Below are positions 18,985-28,423 of a DNA stretch of 64,000 nt, piece by piece. Position 1 is the stretch's first letter, and each line of letters begins with the position of its first letter. A program made the position numbers and the translations under genes. Source of the DNA: Bryobacterales bacterium (GTDB lineage: Bacteria > Acidobacteriota > Terriglobia > Bryobacterales > Bryobacteraceae). The stretch spans positions 124,001-188,000 of the forward strand of contig JADZCM010000017.1 of NCBI GenBank assembly GCA_020851555.1, read 5' to 3'. Below the pieces are notes generated by a model. That model did no database searches, had not been told where the DNA came from, and saw nothing but the letters and a program-made list of their open reading frames with translations.

Positions 18985-20397
18985 ATGGATGTAATCAGCC
19001 GCCGGAACTGCCTGGGAATAGGCGCCGGGGCCGTCCTGCTGAGCACATCCGGCAAGGCCGCCGAGCGCCCGAACATCCTGTTCGCCATCGCCGACGACTG
19101 GGGCTGGCCGCATTCGCCGCTCTATGGGGACAAGGTTGTCCGCACCCCGGCCTTCGAGCGCGTGGCCCGCGAGGGCGTGTTGTTCACGCAGGCCTACTGC
19201 GCCACGCCTTCCTGCACGCCTTCCCGCGGGGCAATCCTGACCGGACAGACCCCGCACCGCCTGGAGGAAGGAGGCAACCTCTGGAGCTTCCTGCCGTCGA
19301 AGTTCCCCGTCTACACCGATCTGCTGGAGCAAGCCGGCTACTTCGTCGGCTTCGAGCGGAAGGGCTGGGGGCCCGGCACGCTGGAAGGCAGCGGGCGCAC
19401 CCGAAACCCCGCGGGGCCGCAGTTCAAGGACTTCGAAACGTTCCTGCGGGAGAGGCCCGCCGGACGCCCGTTCTGTTTCTGGTTCGGCAGCACGGACCCT
19501 CACCGGCCCTATGAGCCCGGCTCGGGCGCCGCGTCCGGCATGAACCCTCGTGACGTGCAGGTGCCCCCGTTTCTTCCCGACACCCCGGAAGTCCGCGGCG
19601 ACATACTCGACTACTACTTCGAGGTGCAGCGGTTCGACCGGGAGACGGGCACGATTCTCAAGCTGCTGGAGTCCCGGGGGGAACTCGATAACACTCTGGT
19701 GGTCATGACCGGTGACAACGGCATGCCCTTCCCGCGGGCCAAGGCGAATCTCTACGGTTACGGCACGCACCAGCCGCTGGCGATCCGTTGGCCCGCGCGG
19801 GTCAAGGGCGGCCGGACGGTCAACGAGTTCGTCAGTTTCACCGACTATGCCCCGACGTTTCTGGAGGCCGCGGGGCTGAAGCCGCTCTCTGTCATGACCG
19901 GGATGAGCCTGCTTCCTTTGCTGACCGGCCGCACATCGCGCCACCGGGACATGGTCTTCCTGGAGCGCGAGCGCCACGCCAACGTGCGGCGGGGCAACCT
20001 GAGCTATCCCTGCCGCGCCGTGCGAACGCGGGAGTTCCTCTACATCCGCAACCTGCGGCCCGATCGCTGGCCTGCAGGCGACCCCGAAAAGTACGTCGCG
20101 GTCGGACCCTTCGGAGACGTGGACGGCGGCCCCGCCAAGGACGTGATCCTGAACCGGCGCGACGAACCGGAAATGGCGCGGTTTTTCCGCCTGTCGTTCG
20201 AGAAACGCCCGGCCGAGGAACTGTACGATCTCGTCAAGGACCCGGGCGAACTCAACAACGTGGCGGATCAGCCATCCTATGCCGCCGCGAAGAGGAGACT
20301 CCGCTCTACCCTGGACCGGTGGATGAAAGAAACCAGCGACCCTCGCGCGGCCAGTGAAGACGATCCCTGGGACCGCTACCCCTATGCCGGCGGCTGA
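18985..20397 (+). CDS. Secreted sulfatase, Cys-type (formylglycine)
   Basis: A 470-residue type I sulfatase that hydrolyses sulfate esters. A twin-arginine-like leader (residues 1-25, [13 protein letters not shown]) is followed by the metal-site start [13 protein letters not shown]. The active-site signature CTPSR comes at residues 77-81; Cys77 is the residue converted to formylglycine. The second metal motif is [11 protein letters not shown]. The C-terminal part ends with [14 protein letters not shown], common in sulfatases. The natural substrate is unknown. A radical-SAM maturase able to convert the Cys lies at 24522-25730. The 3' end overlaps the convergent uvrB gene by 16 nt. Confidence 0.93.
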   Translation: MDVISRRNCLGIGAGAVLLSTSGKAAERPNILFAIADDWGWPHSPLYGDKVVRTPAFERVAREGVLFTQAYCATPSCTPSRGAILTGQTPHRLEEGGNLWSFLPSKFPVYTDLLEQAGYFVGFERKGWGPGTLEGSGRTRNPAGPQFKDFETFLRERPAGRPFCFWFGSTDPHRPYEPGSGAASGMNPRDVQVPPFLPDTPEVRGDILDYYFEVQRFDRETGTILKLLESRGELDNTLVVMTGDNGMPFPRAKANLYGYGTHQPLAIRWPARVKGGRTVNEFVSFTDYAPTFLEAAGLKPLSVMTGMSLLPLLTGRTSRHRDMVFLERERHANVRRGNLSYPCRAVRTREFLYIRNLRPDRWPAGDPEKYVAVGPFGDVDGGPAKDVILNRRDEPEMARFFRLSFEKRPAEELYDLVKDPGELNNVADQPSYAAAKRRLRSTLDRWMKETSDPRAASEDDPWDRYPYAGG

Positions 20398-22397
20398 CCA
20401 ACTTCCGCCACCGGCGCAAATTCCCGCGCCTTGAGCGCCTTCAACCGGTCGCGCAGCGCGGCCGCTTTCTCGAATTCGAACTGGCGGGCGGCTTCACGCA
20501 TGCGCTCCTCCAGCTCCACCAGGAAACGCGCGCGCTCCCCGGGCGTCATCGACTCGACCTCCGCGTCCTCGGTTTCCAGGGGCACCGTCACGTAGTCTCC
20601 CTCGGCCACGGCGACCAGGCTCATATCGACCGGCTTGATGATCGACTGCGGCGTAATGTGGTTGCGTTCGTTGTAGTCGGATTGGATCTGGCGCCGCCGG
20701 TTGGTCTCCGAAATCGCCTCCCGCATCCCGCCGGTCATCTTCTCCGCGTACAGAACCGCCTTTCCGTTCAGGTTGCGCGCCGCGCGGCCTATCGTCTGGA
20801 TGAGAGAGCCTCCCGAGCGCAGAAACCCTTCCTTGTCCGCGTCGAGAATCGCCACCAGCGACACTTCGGGAAGATCCAGCCCTTCGCGCAGCAGGTTCAC
20901 GCCGATCAGCACGTCGAACTCGCCCCGGCGAAGATCCCGCAGGATCTTGACCCGGTCCAGAGTCGAGACCTCCGAATGGAGGTACCGGCAGCGCACGCCC
21001 GCTTCGGAGTAGTACTCGGCCAGGTCCTCCGCCATGCGTTTGGTCAGGGTAGTCACCAGCACTCTCTCGTGCTGCTCCGCCCGTTGGCGTATCTCGCGCA
21101 GCAGGTCTTCCACCTGGCCTTTGGCCGGCCGGACTTCCACCTCCGGATCGATCAGGCCCGTGGGCCGGATGATCTGCTCAACCACCACGCCTCCCGTCTT
21201 GGTCAGTTCGTAAGACCCGGGAGTGGCCGAAACGTAAATCACCTGGTTCACGCGGTGCTCGAACTCCTCGAACGTAAGGGGGCGGTTGTCCAGTGCGCTG
21301 GGCAGCCGGAAGCCGAAACTCACCAGGGTCTCCTTGCGCGACCGGTCCCCGTGGAACATGCCGTGAAGCTGGGGAACCGTCTGGTGACTCTCGTCCAGAA
21401 ACATCAGCGCGTCGTGCGGAAGGTAGTCGAGAAGCGTGGGCGGAGCCTCCCCCGGGAGCCGCCCCGAGAAGTGCCGGGAATAGTTCTCGATGCCGTGGCA
21501 GTAGCCGATCTCGCGGATCATCTCCAGGTCGAACATGGTGCGCTGGTAAAGCCGTTGCGCTTCGACCTGCTTTCCCTGCTTTTCCAGCTCCGCCTTCCAC
21601 CAGGTCAGCTCTTCCTCGATGCCGGCCATGGCCTTCTGGCGCGTCTCGTCGCTCATGACATAGTGCGTCTTGGGGTAGATGGGAAGCCGCAGGTAAGTCT
21701 GGCGCACCCGCCCGGTGAGCGGGTCGATCTGCGAAAGCGTCTCGATCTCGTCCCCCCAGAGTTCGATGCGGTAGGCGTCGTCGTCGTAGGTGGGATAGAG
21801 TTCGATGACGTCGCCGCGCACGCGAAACGTGCCGCGCCGGAAGTCGGCGTCGTTGCGCTCGTATAGGATCTCGACCAGGCGCCGCAGGATCTCGCCGCGG
21901 GAGATCTTCTGCCCCTTCTCCAGCATGAGCAGCATGCCGTAGTAGGCTTCCGGCGACCCCAGGCCGTAGATGCAGCTTACGCTGGCGACGATGACGCAGT
22001 CGCGGCGCTCGAACAGCGACTTGGTGGCCGACAGGCGCAGCTTGTCCAGCTCATCGTTAATGGTGGCTTCCTTTTCGATGTAGACGTCGCTGGAAGGGAT
22101 GTACGCCTCGGGCTGGTAGTAATCGTAATAGCTGACGAAGTACTCGACGGCATTGGAGGGGAAGAACGTCTTGAACTCGTGGTAGAGCTGCGCCGCCAGG
22201 GTCTTGTTGTGCGCCAGCACCAGGGAGGGGCGTCCGGAGCGCTCCATGACCTTGGCCATGGTGAAGGTCTTGCCGGAGCCGGTGACCCCCAGCAGCACCT
22301 GGTGTTGTTCGCCGTCCTCGACGCCCCGCACCAGTTCCTCGATGGCCTGTTCCTGATCCCCGCGGGGCCGGTAGTCCACCGCCAGCCGGAAGCCCAT
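20382..22397 (-). CDS. uvrB: UvrABC excision-repair helicase subunit B
   Basis: A 671-residue DNA damage-recognition subunit of nucleotide-excision repair. The Walker A motif is GVTGSGKTF (about residues 38-46). The beta-hairpin region reads [16 protein letters not shown] and the DEAD-like box is MFLDESH. Helicase motifs V and VI are [18 protein letters not shown] and [11 protein letters not shown]-terminal UVR domain (residues about 623-660, [24 protein letters not shown]) binds UvrC. Full length for the family. The ATG at 22397 sits only 6 nt after a TATACT hexamer, and no Shine-Dalgarno is visible between them, which suggests a leaderless transcript. It is divergent from the GH20-like gene. 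Confidence 0.97.
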   Translation of the reverse strand: MGFRLAVDYRPRGDQEQAIEELVRGVEDGEQHQVLLGVTGSGKTFTMAKVMERSGRPSLVLAHNKTLAAQLYHEFKTFFPSNAVEYFVSYYDYYQPEAYIPSSDVYIEKEATINDELDKLRLSATKSLFERRDCVIVASVSCIYGLGSPEAYYGMLLMLEKGQKISRGEILRRLVEILYERNDADFRRGTFRVRGDVIELYPTYDDDAYRIELWGDEIETLSQIDPLTGRVRQTYLRLPIYPKTHYVMSDETRQKAMAGIEEELTWWKAELEKQGKQVEAQRLYQRTMFDLEMIREIGYCHGIENYSRHFSGRLPGEAPPTLLDYLPHDALMFLDESHQTVPQLHGMFHGDRSRKETLVSFGFRLPSALDNRPLTFEEFEHRVNQVIYVSATPGSYELTKTGGVVVEQIIRPTGLIDPEVEVRPAKGQVEDLLREIRQRAEQHERVLVTTLTKRMAEDLAEYYSEAGVRCRYLHSEVSTLDRVKILRDLRRGEFDVLIGVNLLREGLDLPEVSLVAILDADKEGFLRSGGSLIQTIGRAARNLNGKAVLYAEKMTGGMREAISETNRRRQIQSDYNERNHITPQSIIKPVDMSLVAVAEGDYVTVPLETEDAEVESMTPGERARFLVELEERMREAARQFEFEKAAALRDRLKALKAREFAPVAEVGQPPA

Positions 22398-22403
22398 GGT
22401 TCA

Positions 22404-22409
22404 AGTATA
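22404..22409 (-). promoter_or_regulatory. Candidate -10 of uvrB (TATACT), very close to the start codon
   Basis: Read on the minus strand, TATACT is followed by TGAACC and then the ATG of uvrB. With usual spacing, transcription would begin at or next to the A of the ATG. No good -35 is seen. Confidence 0.4.
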
Positions 22410-22442
22410 CGGAGGACCTCCCCGCCGGAGTGACTTCCGGTG

Positions 22443-22448
22443 TATACT
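22443..22448 (+). promoter_or_regulatory. Candidate -10 of the GH20-like gene (TATACT)
   Basis: TATACT lies 24 nt before the ATG at 22472, with GGAGG at 22461-22465 between them. It is divergent from the uvrB -10 only about 34 nt away. No clear -35 is visible. Confidence 0.4.
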
Positions 22449-22471
22449 GGCTCCCATCCAGGAGGCCGAAT

Positions 22472-23527
22472 ATGAAGCGTAAGTTCTGCCTTTCCATGCT
22501 GTTGAGCGCGGCTGCGGCCTTGGCTCAGCCGCTTGGAATCCACGGCATCCACCTGGCCGCTCCCATGCCGGACGAGATCTCCCTGGCGGAGCGGTTCATC
22601 AAAGAGGTTCTCCCCAAGGAGAGAGTCAACGTTCTGGTGCTGGAATTCAACTATCGCTACCAGTTCTCGAAGCGGCCGGAGGTCGCCGAGAAAGACGCCT
22701 TGTCTTCCGGGGACGTAAAACGGCTTCTGGCGGCCTGCCGGGCTGCCGGGGTGCGCTTGATTCCCATGATCAACCTGCTCGGCCACCAGTCCTGGGCCAA
22801 GACCACGTTCGGCTTGCTGCGCAGTCATCCGGAGTTCGACGAAACGCCCGGCAAGTACCCGGGGAACGAAGGCATCTATTGCCGGAGTTACTGTCCGCTC
22901 CATCCCGAGGTACACAATGTGCTGTTCGACCTGATCGACGAGCTCGCGGACGCGGCCGAGGCCGATGCCTTCCACGTCGGCATGGACGAGGTGTTCCTGA
23001 TCGGCGAGGACGATTGCCCGCGCTGCAAGGGCAAGGACAAGGCGGAGTTGTTCGCCGGCGAGGTGAGAGCGCTGCGCGACCACCTCGCCCTCAAGAACCG
23101 GACCACGTGGATGTGGGGCGACCGCTTCCTCGACGGCGAAGCCACCGGTATCGGCAAGTGGGAAGCCTCGGCGAACGGCACGGCTCCGGCCATTCGCTCC
23201 GTGCCCAGGGACATCGTCATCAACGACTGGCATTATGAGATCGCCCACCCCACGGCGCTGTTATTCGCGCTGGAAGGCTTCCCCGTCCTCTCCGCTCCCT
23301 GGCGGCGGCCTTCGGTGGCGCTGCGGCAGCTCGATCTGATCCGCCTGGCGCGGGCCAACTCGGCGCCCGCCGTCGCCACGCGGCTCCAGGGCATGTTGCA
23401 GACCACCTGGTGCGGCTTCGGCGCCTTCGCCAGAGCCTACTTCGGCGAGGAGAGCAGGAACGTGAACGCCATGGAGGCGGCCGCCGCCTTCCGCGAATTA
23501 TCCCGGGAAGTCCGCAAGCTGCCGTAG
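22472..23527 (+). CDS. Secreted GH20-like beta-N-acetylhexosaminidase family protein
   Basis: A 351-residue exported protein. ATG at 22472 follows GGAGG at 7 nt spacing and opens a signal peptide (residues 3-19, ending LAQ). The rest is a TIM barrel of glycoside hydrolase family 20 type, with the catalytic Asp-Glu pair (D172-E173) in FHVGMDEVF. The family cleaves terminal N-acetylhexosamine using the substrate acetamido group, and the Asp-Glu pair is the diagnostic feature. It lacks the N-terminal accessory domain of full hexosaminidases and is shorter than most, so the substrate is uncertain. It lies between uvrB and a hydrolase, 2 kb from the sulfatase. Confidence 0.75.
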   Translation: MKRKFCLSMLLSAAAALAQPLGIHGIHLAAPMPDEISLAERFIKEVLPKERVNVLVLEFNYRYQFSKRPEVAEKDALSSGDVKRLLAACRAAGVRLIPMINLLGHQSWAKTTFGLLRSHPEFDETPGKYPGNEGIYCRSYCPLHPEVHNVLFDLIDELADAAEADAFHVGMDEVFLIGEDDCPRCKGKDKAELFAGEVRALRDHLALKNRTTWMWGDRFLDGEATGIGKWEASANGTAPAIRSVPRDIVINDWHYEIAHPTALLFALEGFPVLSAPWRRPSVALRQLDLIRLARANSAPAVATRLQGMLQTTWCGFGAFARAYFGEESRNVNAMEAAAAFRELSREVRKLP

Positions 23528-23645
23528 CGGGCAGCCCCGCACGCAAGGGCCTGCGCGGAGCGTTCACGGCCTCGGCCGGGAACCCCTCATGGCGGCCGGG
23601 ATGACGGTCAGGGTCTCGTCCCGGGTGAGACGGCGGGACGGCGCG

Positions 23646-24461
23646 TCATCGAAAACTGGGGCGAAGCTCCTTCAGCCTCGCCCAAGCCGCGGCCCGCGCC
23701 TTACGGTTGGCCTCGGTTGCGTCCGGCTGAGCGCCCGCGCGCATGAAACCGTGAGTGGCTCCCTCATAAACCACCGTTTCGTAGCGTTTACCCGCCGCCT
23801 TCATCTGCGCCTGGGTCTCCGGGATGGTGGCGTTGATGCGCGCGTCGTTTCCGGCGTAGAAACCGTAGACCGGCGCCTGGATGCGCGGGATGGCCGCGGC
23901 CTCGGGCCCGTTGCCATAGAACACGAACGCCGCCGCCAGATCCTTGCGGTTCGTTGCGAACTGGAACGCGTGCGCTCCGCCCCACGAGAAGCCGACCACG
24001 CACACCCGCCCGTTGCAGGCAGGGAGCTTCCGGATGTAGTCGGCCACGGCATTCAGATCCGCGGTAATCTGATCGGGCGGCAAGGCGCGGATGACCTGGC
24101 CGACTTCGCTCGCCGGAAGGTCCTTGGTCCGCCCGCCGCCGGGCGCCATTCCCGACAGCAAGTCGGGCGCGACCGCCAGGAAGCCCGCCTCGGCGAACTC
24201 GTCCGTGACGTTCTCCACCCAGTCCGTCATGCCGAAGATCTCGTGAATGACCACCATCGCCGGCGCCTTTTCCTGCGATTGCGGATAAGCCACCATCGAC
24301 TCGACGGCGCGCGCGCCATGCTTCACCGTCATCCACTCGCGCTTTCGCGGCGACCTGTCCACCGCCTGGCGCGCCCAGTCCTGCGCGCAGAGCACCGGCA
24401 CACCGAGGCCGGATGCTGCCGCGCTTGCTCCCAGAAACCGCCTTCTTGAGACATCCAGCAT
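23646..24461 (-). CDS. Exported dienelactone-hydrolase family protein
   Basis: A 271-residue alpha/beta hydrolase. ATG at 24461 is chosen because GGAG lies about 10 nt upstream and a twin-arginine leader (SRRRFLGASAAASGLG, residues 5-20) follows; the longer frame to 24497 adds 12 residues before the leader. Family motifs are Glu74 in VVIHEIFG, nucleophile elbow GFSWGG with Ser159, Asp206 in YAGNDAR and His237 in GATHGFM. Classical dienelactone hydrolases use Cys as nucleophile; here it is Ser, so the enzyme probably acts as an esterase or lipase-like hydrolase on an unknown ester. It is convergent with the GH20-like gene. Confidence 0.85.
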   Translation of the reverse strand: MLDVSRRRFLGASAAASGLGVPVLCAQDWARQAVDRSPRKREWMTVKHGARAVESMVAYPQSQEKAPAMVVIHEIFGMTDWVENVTDEFAEAGFLAVAPDLLSGMAPGGGRTKDLPASEVGQVIRALPPDQITADLNAVADYIRKLPACNGRVCVVGFSWGGAHAFQFATNRKDLAAAFVFYGNGPEAAAIPRIQAPVYGFYAGNDARINATIPETQAQMKAAGKRYETVVYEGATHGFMRAGAQPDATEANRKARAAAWARLKELRPSFR

Positions 24462-24521
24462 TTCCGTGACGCTCCTTGTCCGAACTGCCTGTACCACTAA
24501 AACAGTCTCAGGTTCAGGATA

Positions 24522-25730
24522 CTACTGCCCGGCGGCGCAGCATTTCTTGTACTTCCGGCCGCTCCCGCAGGGACAGGGATCGTTGCGGCCGGCCGCTGCC
24601 GGCCTGGAAAGGGTGGGGACGGCCCGCGGCTGTTGCCGGGACACCCATCGCGCCAGCGGCGCCCGGCTGTGCAGGAAGAAGCGCTTCAAGCCGGCGCAGA
24701 GGTAGTTGAGGCCCTCCTCGCCGTCCGGCGTCCGGATGAAGCGGTACTTCGGGCAGCCGCCGCGGCACATGGCCAGCACCTCGCATTCACGGCAGTAGCG
24801 CGGCAGCGCGTCCCGCTTGGCGTCGCCGAAGGCCCGCTGGGCAGGGCTGTCCAATAACTCGGCGAGAGGGGTCTCGAGGATGTTGCCCAGCCGGTGCTCG
24901 CGGTCAACATAGTGATCGCACGGGAAGAGGTCGCCATTGTGCTCCAGGACGGGGATTTGGCCGCAGGTCTCGCGGAAAACACACAACGAGTGATCGAGAC
25001 CCAGCGCCGGCCGGGCGGCCTCGTCAAAAGTCTGGATCATTATGCGCCCGGTGTCCCGCGCGATCCATTCATCGAAGATTTTGCACAGGAATGCGCCGAA
25101 GTCCTCCGCGGAGGGCATGTACGGACTGCCGGGTTCCACCGCCGGAAGGAAAACCAGGTACCGGCACCCGATCTCGCGGAAGAAGCGGTACACGGTCAAC
25201 GGATGCCGGACATTCAGGCTGTGCACGACGCACACGATGTCGGGGTGGACCCCATGCCGGCGCAGCACGTCGTATCCGCGCATGGCCTGGCGGTGGGTCG
25301 GCCGGCCGCCCCGGTCCACGCGGTAGGGGTCGTGCAGTTCCGCCGGGCCATCCAGGCTGAGACCAACGCTGAAGCCTTCCGCCGAGAGGAAGCGGCCCCA
25401 CTCGTCGTCGAGGAGCGCTCCATTGGTCTGTATGCCGTTCCGGACGACCCAGCCGGACGGCTTGTGTTTCCGCTGAAGCTCAACGGCCTTCCGGTAGAAG
25501 CCCAGTCCCAGAGTGGTGGGCTCTCCCCCGTGCCAGGAGAAGCCGGCCTCGGGCCCGTCCGCGGCCGCCAGGTGCTGCACTATGTACTCTTCGAGCAGGC
25601 TGTCCGGCATGCGGGCCGTGCCGGGATACAGGCTGCTCTTGTCCTTGTAGTAGCAGTAGTGGCAATCGAGATTGCAGAAAGCCCCGGCCGGCTTGGCGAA
25701 GACTTGGAAATCCCGCGAGACCCGCCCCAT
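24522..25730 (-). CDS. Anaerobic sulfatase-maturating enzyme (radical SAM/SPASM) with C-terminal SEC-C motif
   Basis: A 402-residue radical-SAM enzyme that oxidises the sulfatase active-site Cys or Ser to formylglycine. The CxxxCxxC cluster site is Cys19, Cys23, Cys26 (FCNLDCHYCYY). SAM-binding motifs are SWHGGEPTTL and GIQTNGALL. A SPASM region with auxiliary-cluster cysteines follows (CGQ, FPCDHYVD, YCRECEVLAMCRGGCPKYRF). The last 20 residues hold a SEC-C zinc motif (NDPCPCGSGRKYKKCC), an unusual tail for this family. ATG at 25730 is preferred over the longer frame to 25775 because GGAGTG precedes it and the family start MGRVSRDFQVF aligns. It probably activates the sulfatase at 18985-20397. 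Confidence 0.9.
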   Translation of the reverse strand: MGRVSRDFQVFAKPAGAFCNLDCHYCYYKDKSSLYPGTARMPDSLLEEYIVQHLAAADGPEAGFSWHGGEPTTLGLGFYRKAVELQRKHKPSGWVVRNGIQTNGALLDDEWGRFLSAEGFSVGLSLDGPAELHDPYRVDRGGRPTHRQAMRGYDVLRRHGVHPDIVCVVHSLNVRHPLTVYRFFREIGCRYLVFLPAVEPGSPYMPSAEDFGAFLCKIFDEWIARDTGRIMIQTFDEAARPALGLDHSLCVFRETCGQIPVLEHNGDLFPCDHYVDREHRLGNILETPLAELLDSPAQRAFGDAKRDALPRYCRECEVLAMCRGGCPKYRFIRTPDGEEGLNYLCAGLKRFFLHSRAPLARWVSRQQPRAVPTLSRPAAAGRNDPCPCGSGRKYKKCCAAGQ

Positions 25731-25860
25731 CACTCCGATTCTAGAACGCAAACCCGGCGGCCGGCCTCTTCGCAAAGCCCCCGGGGGGAGACCGCGCTCT
25801 GTGCTATCCTGTTATGGTACGAAATCGAGATTACGAGAAGACAAGGAGCATCCACTCTAG

Positions 25861-26130
25861 ATGGCACTGGCGGCAGACGTCAAAAGCCGGGTGATAGGAG
25901 AGTACCGGGTTCATCGTCAGGACACCGGCTCCCCCGAGGTGCAGATCGCGGTCCTGAGCCAGCGAATCGCGGAACTTACCGAGCACTTCAAGACTCACAA
26001 GAAGGACCATCACTCGCGCAGAGGTCTGTTGGCCATGGTGGCCCGGCGCCGGCGGCTCCTGAAGTATCTGAAGGGCAAGAGTCCCGAGAGATATCAGGCG
26101 CTCATCCAGAAGCTGGGCATTCGCCGCTAG
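25861..26130 (+). CDS. rpsO: 30S ribosomal protein S15
   Basis: An 89-residue ribosomal protein binding 16S rRNA in the platform of the small subunit. The whole family pattern is present: [16 protein letters not shown], then a central [25 protein letters not shown] segment with the conserved His-His-Ser-Arg-Arg-Gly, and an IQKLGIRR end. Full length. Shine-Dalgarno AAGGAGC (25844-25850) precedes the ATG at a slightly long spacing. Followed by pnp, the usual rpsO-pnp pairing. Confidence 0.98.
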   Translation: MALAADVKSRVIGEYRVHRQDTGSPEVQIAVLSQRIAELTEHFKTHKKDHHSRRGLLAMVARRRRLLKYLKGKSPERYQALIQKLGIRR

Positions 26131-26274
26131 GTGGTGCGGGCGAGAGCCCATTGCCGTCCGTTAGCGAAACACAACCGGGGCCTGCGCCAGGTGCGCAGCC
26201 GCCCGGCCCGCCCGGCGGCGCTCCGGTACGGAACGCCGGTCCTGCCGTTGTCAACTCCAGTCTCCTGAGATTCT

Positions 26275-26293
26275 GCCGGCCCGCGCGGCCGGC
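26275..26293 (+). promoter_or_regulatory. Perfect hairpin in the rpsO-pnp intergenic region
   Basis: GCCGGCC (26275-26281) and GGCCGGC (26287-26293) form a 7-bp perfect stem with loop CGCGC. It ends 7 nt before GGAGAG, the ribosome-binding site of pnp. In enterobacteria a hairpin in this leader is cleaved by RNase III and mediates pnp autoregulation; a similar role here is inference. The lack of a T-run argues against a simple terminator. Confidence 0.5.
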
Positions 26294-26316
26294 CGAGGTT
26301 GGAGAGAACTTTCACT

Positions 26317-28419
26317 ATGCATACCGTAGCAATCGACCTGGATGGTCGAGTTTTAAGCCTGGAGACGGGCAAAGTCGCCAAGCAAGCCGGTGGCTCCGTC
26401 GTGGTACGAATGGGCGACACCGTGGTGCTGGTCTCCGCGTGCAGCGCGGAGGAGCCGAAACCCGGCGCATCTTTCTTCCCGCTCACGGTCGATTACCGTG
26501 AGTACACCTACGCCGCGGGCAGGTTCCCGGGCGGCTTCATCAAGCGCGAGGGCCGGCCCAGCGAGAAAGAGATACTCACCTGCCGGATGATCGACCGGCC
26601 GATCCGTCCTCTGTTTCCCGAGGGATACTCCTGCGAGACTCAGATCATCGGCATGGTCCTTTCGGCGGACCCGGACGTCGATCCCGCCCCTCTCGCGATG
26701 GCCGGCGCGGCCGCGGCTCTGGCCATCTCCGACATTCCTTTCGAACACGTGCTGGGAGCCCTGACGGTCGGGTCGGTCAACGGCCGACTCATCGCCGATC
26801 CCTCGCACAGCGAATTGCGCGAGTCGAAGCTGAATATCGTGGTGGCCGCCACCGATGACGGAATCGTGATGGTCGAGGCGGGTTCCTCGCAGGCCACCGA
26901 AGCCGAGGTGCTGGAGGCCATCGAGTTCGGACACGCAAGCTGCCGCAAGATCACCGCGGGAATCCGCGAGCTCGTGGCCAAGGCCGGCAAGCCGAAGCGC
27001 GTTCACACGCCTCCGGCCGTCAACCAGGAGATCTACGACCGGATTCGATCCCAATACCGCGCCGATTTGAGCGACGCGCTCAACACCGGCAAGTACGAGA
27101 AGCTGGAGAGCTACCGCCGGGTCGCGGCGCTCCGGGCCAAAGCGGTGGAGCCGTTCCCCGAGGAACAGAAGGCCGAAGCCGGTGATCTGTTCGACCGGCT
27201 CAAGGAGCAGATCTTCCGCGACGAGATGCTCAAGGACCGGCGGCGCCCCGACGGCCGGGCTTTCGACGAGATCCGCCGCATCGACTGCGAAGTCGGAGTG
27301 CTGCCCCGGACTCACGGATCGGGCTTGTTTACCCGAGGTGAAACCCAGGCCATGGTGACCGTCACCTTGGGCACCAAGGACGATGAACAGCGCCTGGAGT
27401 TGCTGGAGAGCGGCGAGACGTCGAAGCGTTTCATGCTCCACTACAACTTCCCGCCCTTCAGCGTGGGCGAGGTCGGCTTCATGCGCGGGCCGGGCCGCCG
27501 GGAAATCGGCCACGGCGCGCTGGCCGAGCGCGCGCTGGCCGCCGTGATCCCGGACGAGAAGGCTTTTCCCTACACCATGCGCGTGGTCAGCGACATCCTG
27601 GAGTCGAACGGCTCAAGCTCCCAGGCGAGTATTTGCGGCGCCACGCTGGCCCTGATGGACGCCGGAGTGCCCATCAAATCGCCGGTGGCCGGCATCGCGA
27701 TGGGCCTGGTCAAGGAAGGCGACAGCTATGCCATCCTCACCGACATCGCGGGCGCCGAGGACCATTACGGCGATATGGATTTCAAGGTGGCGGGCACCCG
27801 GGAGGGCATCACCGCCCTTCAGATGGATATCAAGGTGCCGAACGTCACCGCCGGCCTCATGAAGGAGGCGCTCGAACAAGCCCGGCGGGCCCGCCTGTCC
27901 ATCCTCGACAAGATCGTCGCGACCATCGCCAAGCCGCGCGACACGATGTCGCCGTACGCCCCGCGCATCTACAGCCTCACCATCCCAACCGACAAGATCC
28001 GCGAGCTGATCGGCCCGGGCGGCAAGGTCATCCGCGGCATCATCGAACAGACCGGCGTGAAGATCGACGTCGAGGACGACGGCAGCGTGAACATTTTCGC
28101 GACCGACGGCCCCTCGGCCCAGAAGGCCATCCAGATGGTCAACGACATTACCGCCGTGGCCGAGGTCGGCAAGACCTATCTGGGCAAGGTGGTCCGGCTG
28201 GCGGAGTTCGGCGCGTTCGTCGAGATCTTCCCTGGAACCGACGGCCTGCTGCACATCAGCGAGATCTCGGAAACCCGTGTCCGCAACGTGCGTGACGAAC
28301 TGAAAGAGGGCGACCAGGTCCTGGTGAAGGTGCTGGCGCTCGAAGGCAACAAGATCAAACTCAGCCGTAAGGCGGTCCTCAAGGAGCAGCGCGAGAAGCT
28401 CAAGACCGCCAAGCACTAG
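26317..28419 (+). CDS. pnp: Polyribonucleotide nucleotidyltransferase (PNPase)
   Basis: A 700-residue 3'-5' phosphorolytic exoribonuclease, a core part of RNA degradation. It contains two RNase PH domains, with the catalytic segment DIAGAEDHYGDMDFKVAGT in the second. A KH domain (VIRGIIEQTGVKIDVEDDG) and a C-terminal S1 domain (GKVVRLAEFGAFVEIFPG...GLLHISEIS) follow. ATG at 26317 has GGAGAG 10 nt upstream; the longer frame to a TTG at 26299 adds six residues that do not match the family. It lies after rpsO across a 186-nt gap holding a hairpin. A CadC-like regulator starts 4 nt after its stop. Confidence 0.97.
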   Translation: MHTVAIDLDGRVLSLETGKVAKQAGGSVVVRMGDTVVLVSACSAEEPKPGASFFPLTVDYREYTYAAGRFPGGFIKREGRPSEKEILTCRMIDRPIRPLFPEGYSCETQIIGMVLSADPDVDPAPLAMAGAAAALAISDIPFEHVLGALTVGSVNGRLIADPSHSELRESKLNIVVAATDDGIVMVEAGSSQATEAEVLEAIEFGHASCRKITAGIRELVAKAGKPKRVHTPPAVNQEIYDRIRSQYRADLSDALNTGKYEKLESYRRVAALRAKAVEPFPEEQKAEAGDLFDRLKEQIFRDEMLKDRRRPDGRAFDEIRRIDCEVGVLPRTHGSGLFTRGETQAMVTVTLGTKDDEQRLELLESGETSKRFMLHYNFPPFSVGEVGFMRGPGRREIGHGALAERALAAVIPDEKAFPYTMRVVSDILESNGSSSQASICGATLALMDAGVPIKSPVAGIAMGLVKEGDSYAILTDIAGAEDHYGDMDFKVAGTREGITALQMDIKVPNVTAGLMKEALEQARRARLSILDKIVATIAKPRDTMSPYAPRIYSLTIPTDKIRELIGPGGKVIRGIIEQTGVKIDVEDDGSVNIFATDGPSAQKAIQMVNDITAVAEVGKTYLGKVVRLAEFGAFVEIFPGTDGLLHISEISETRVRNVRDELKEGDQVLVKVLALEGNKIKLSRKAVLKEQREKLKTAKH

Positions 28420-28423
28420 CCAG

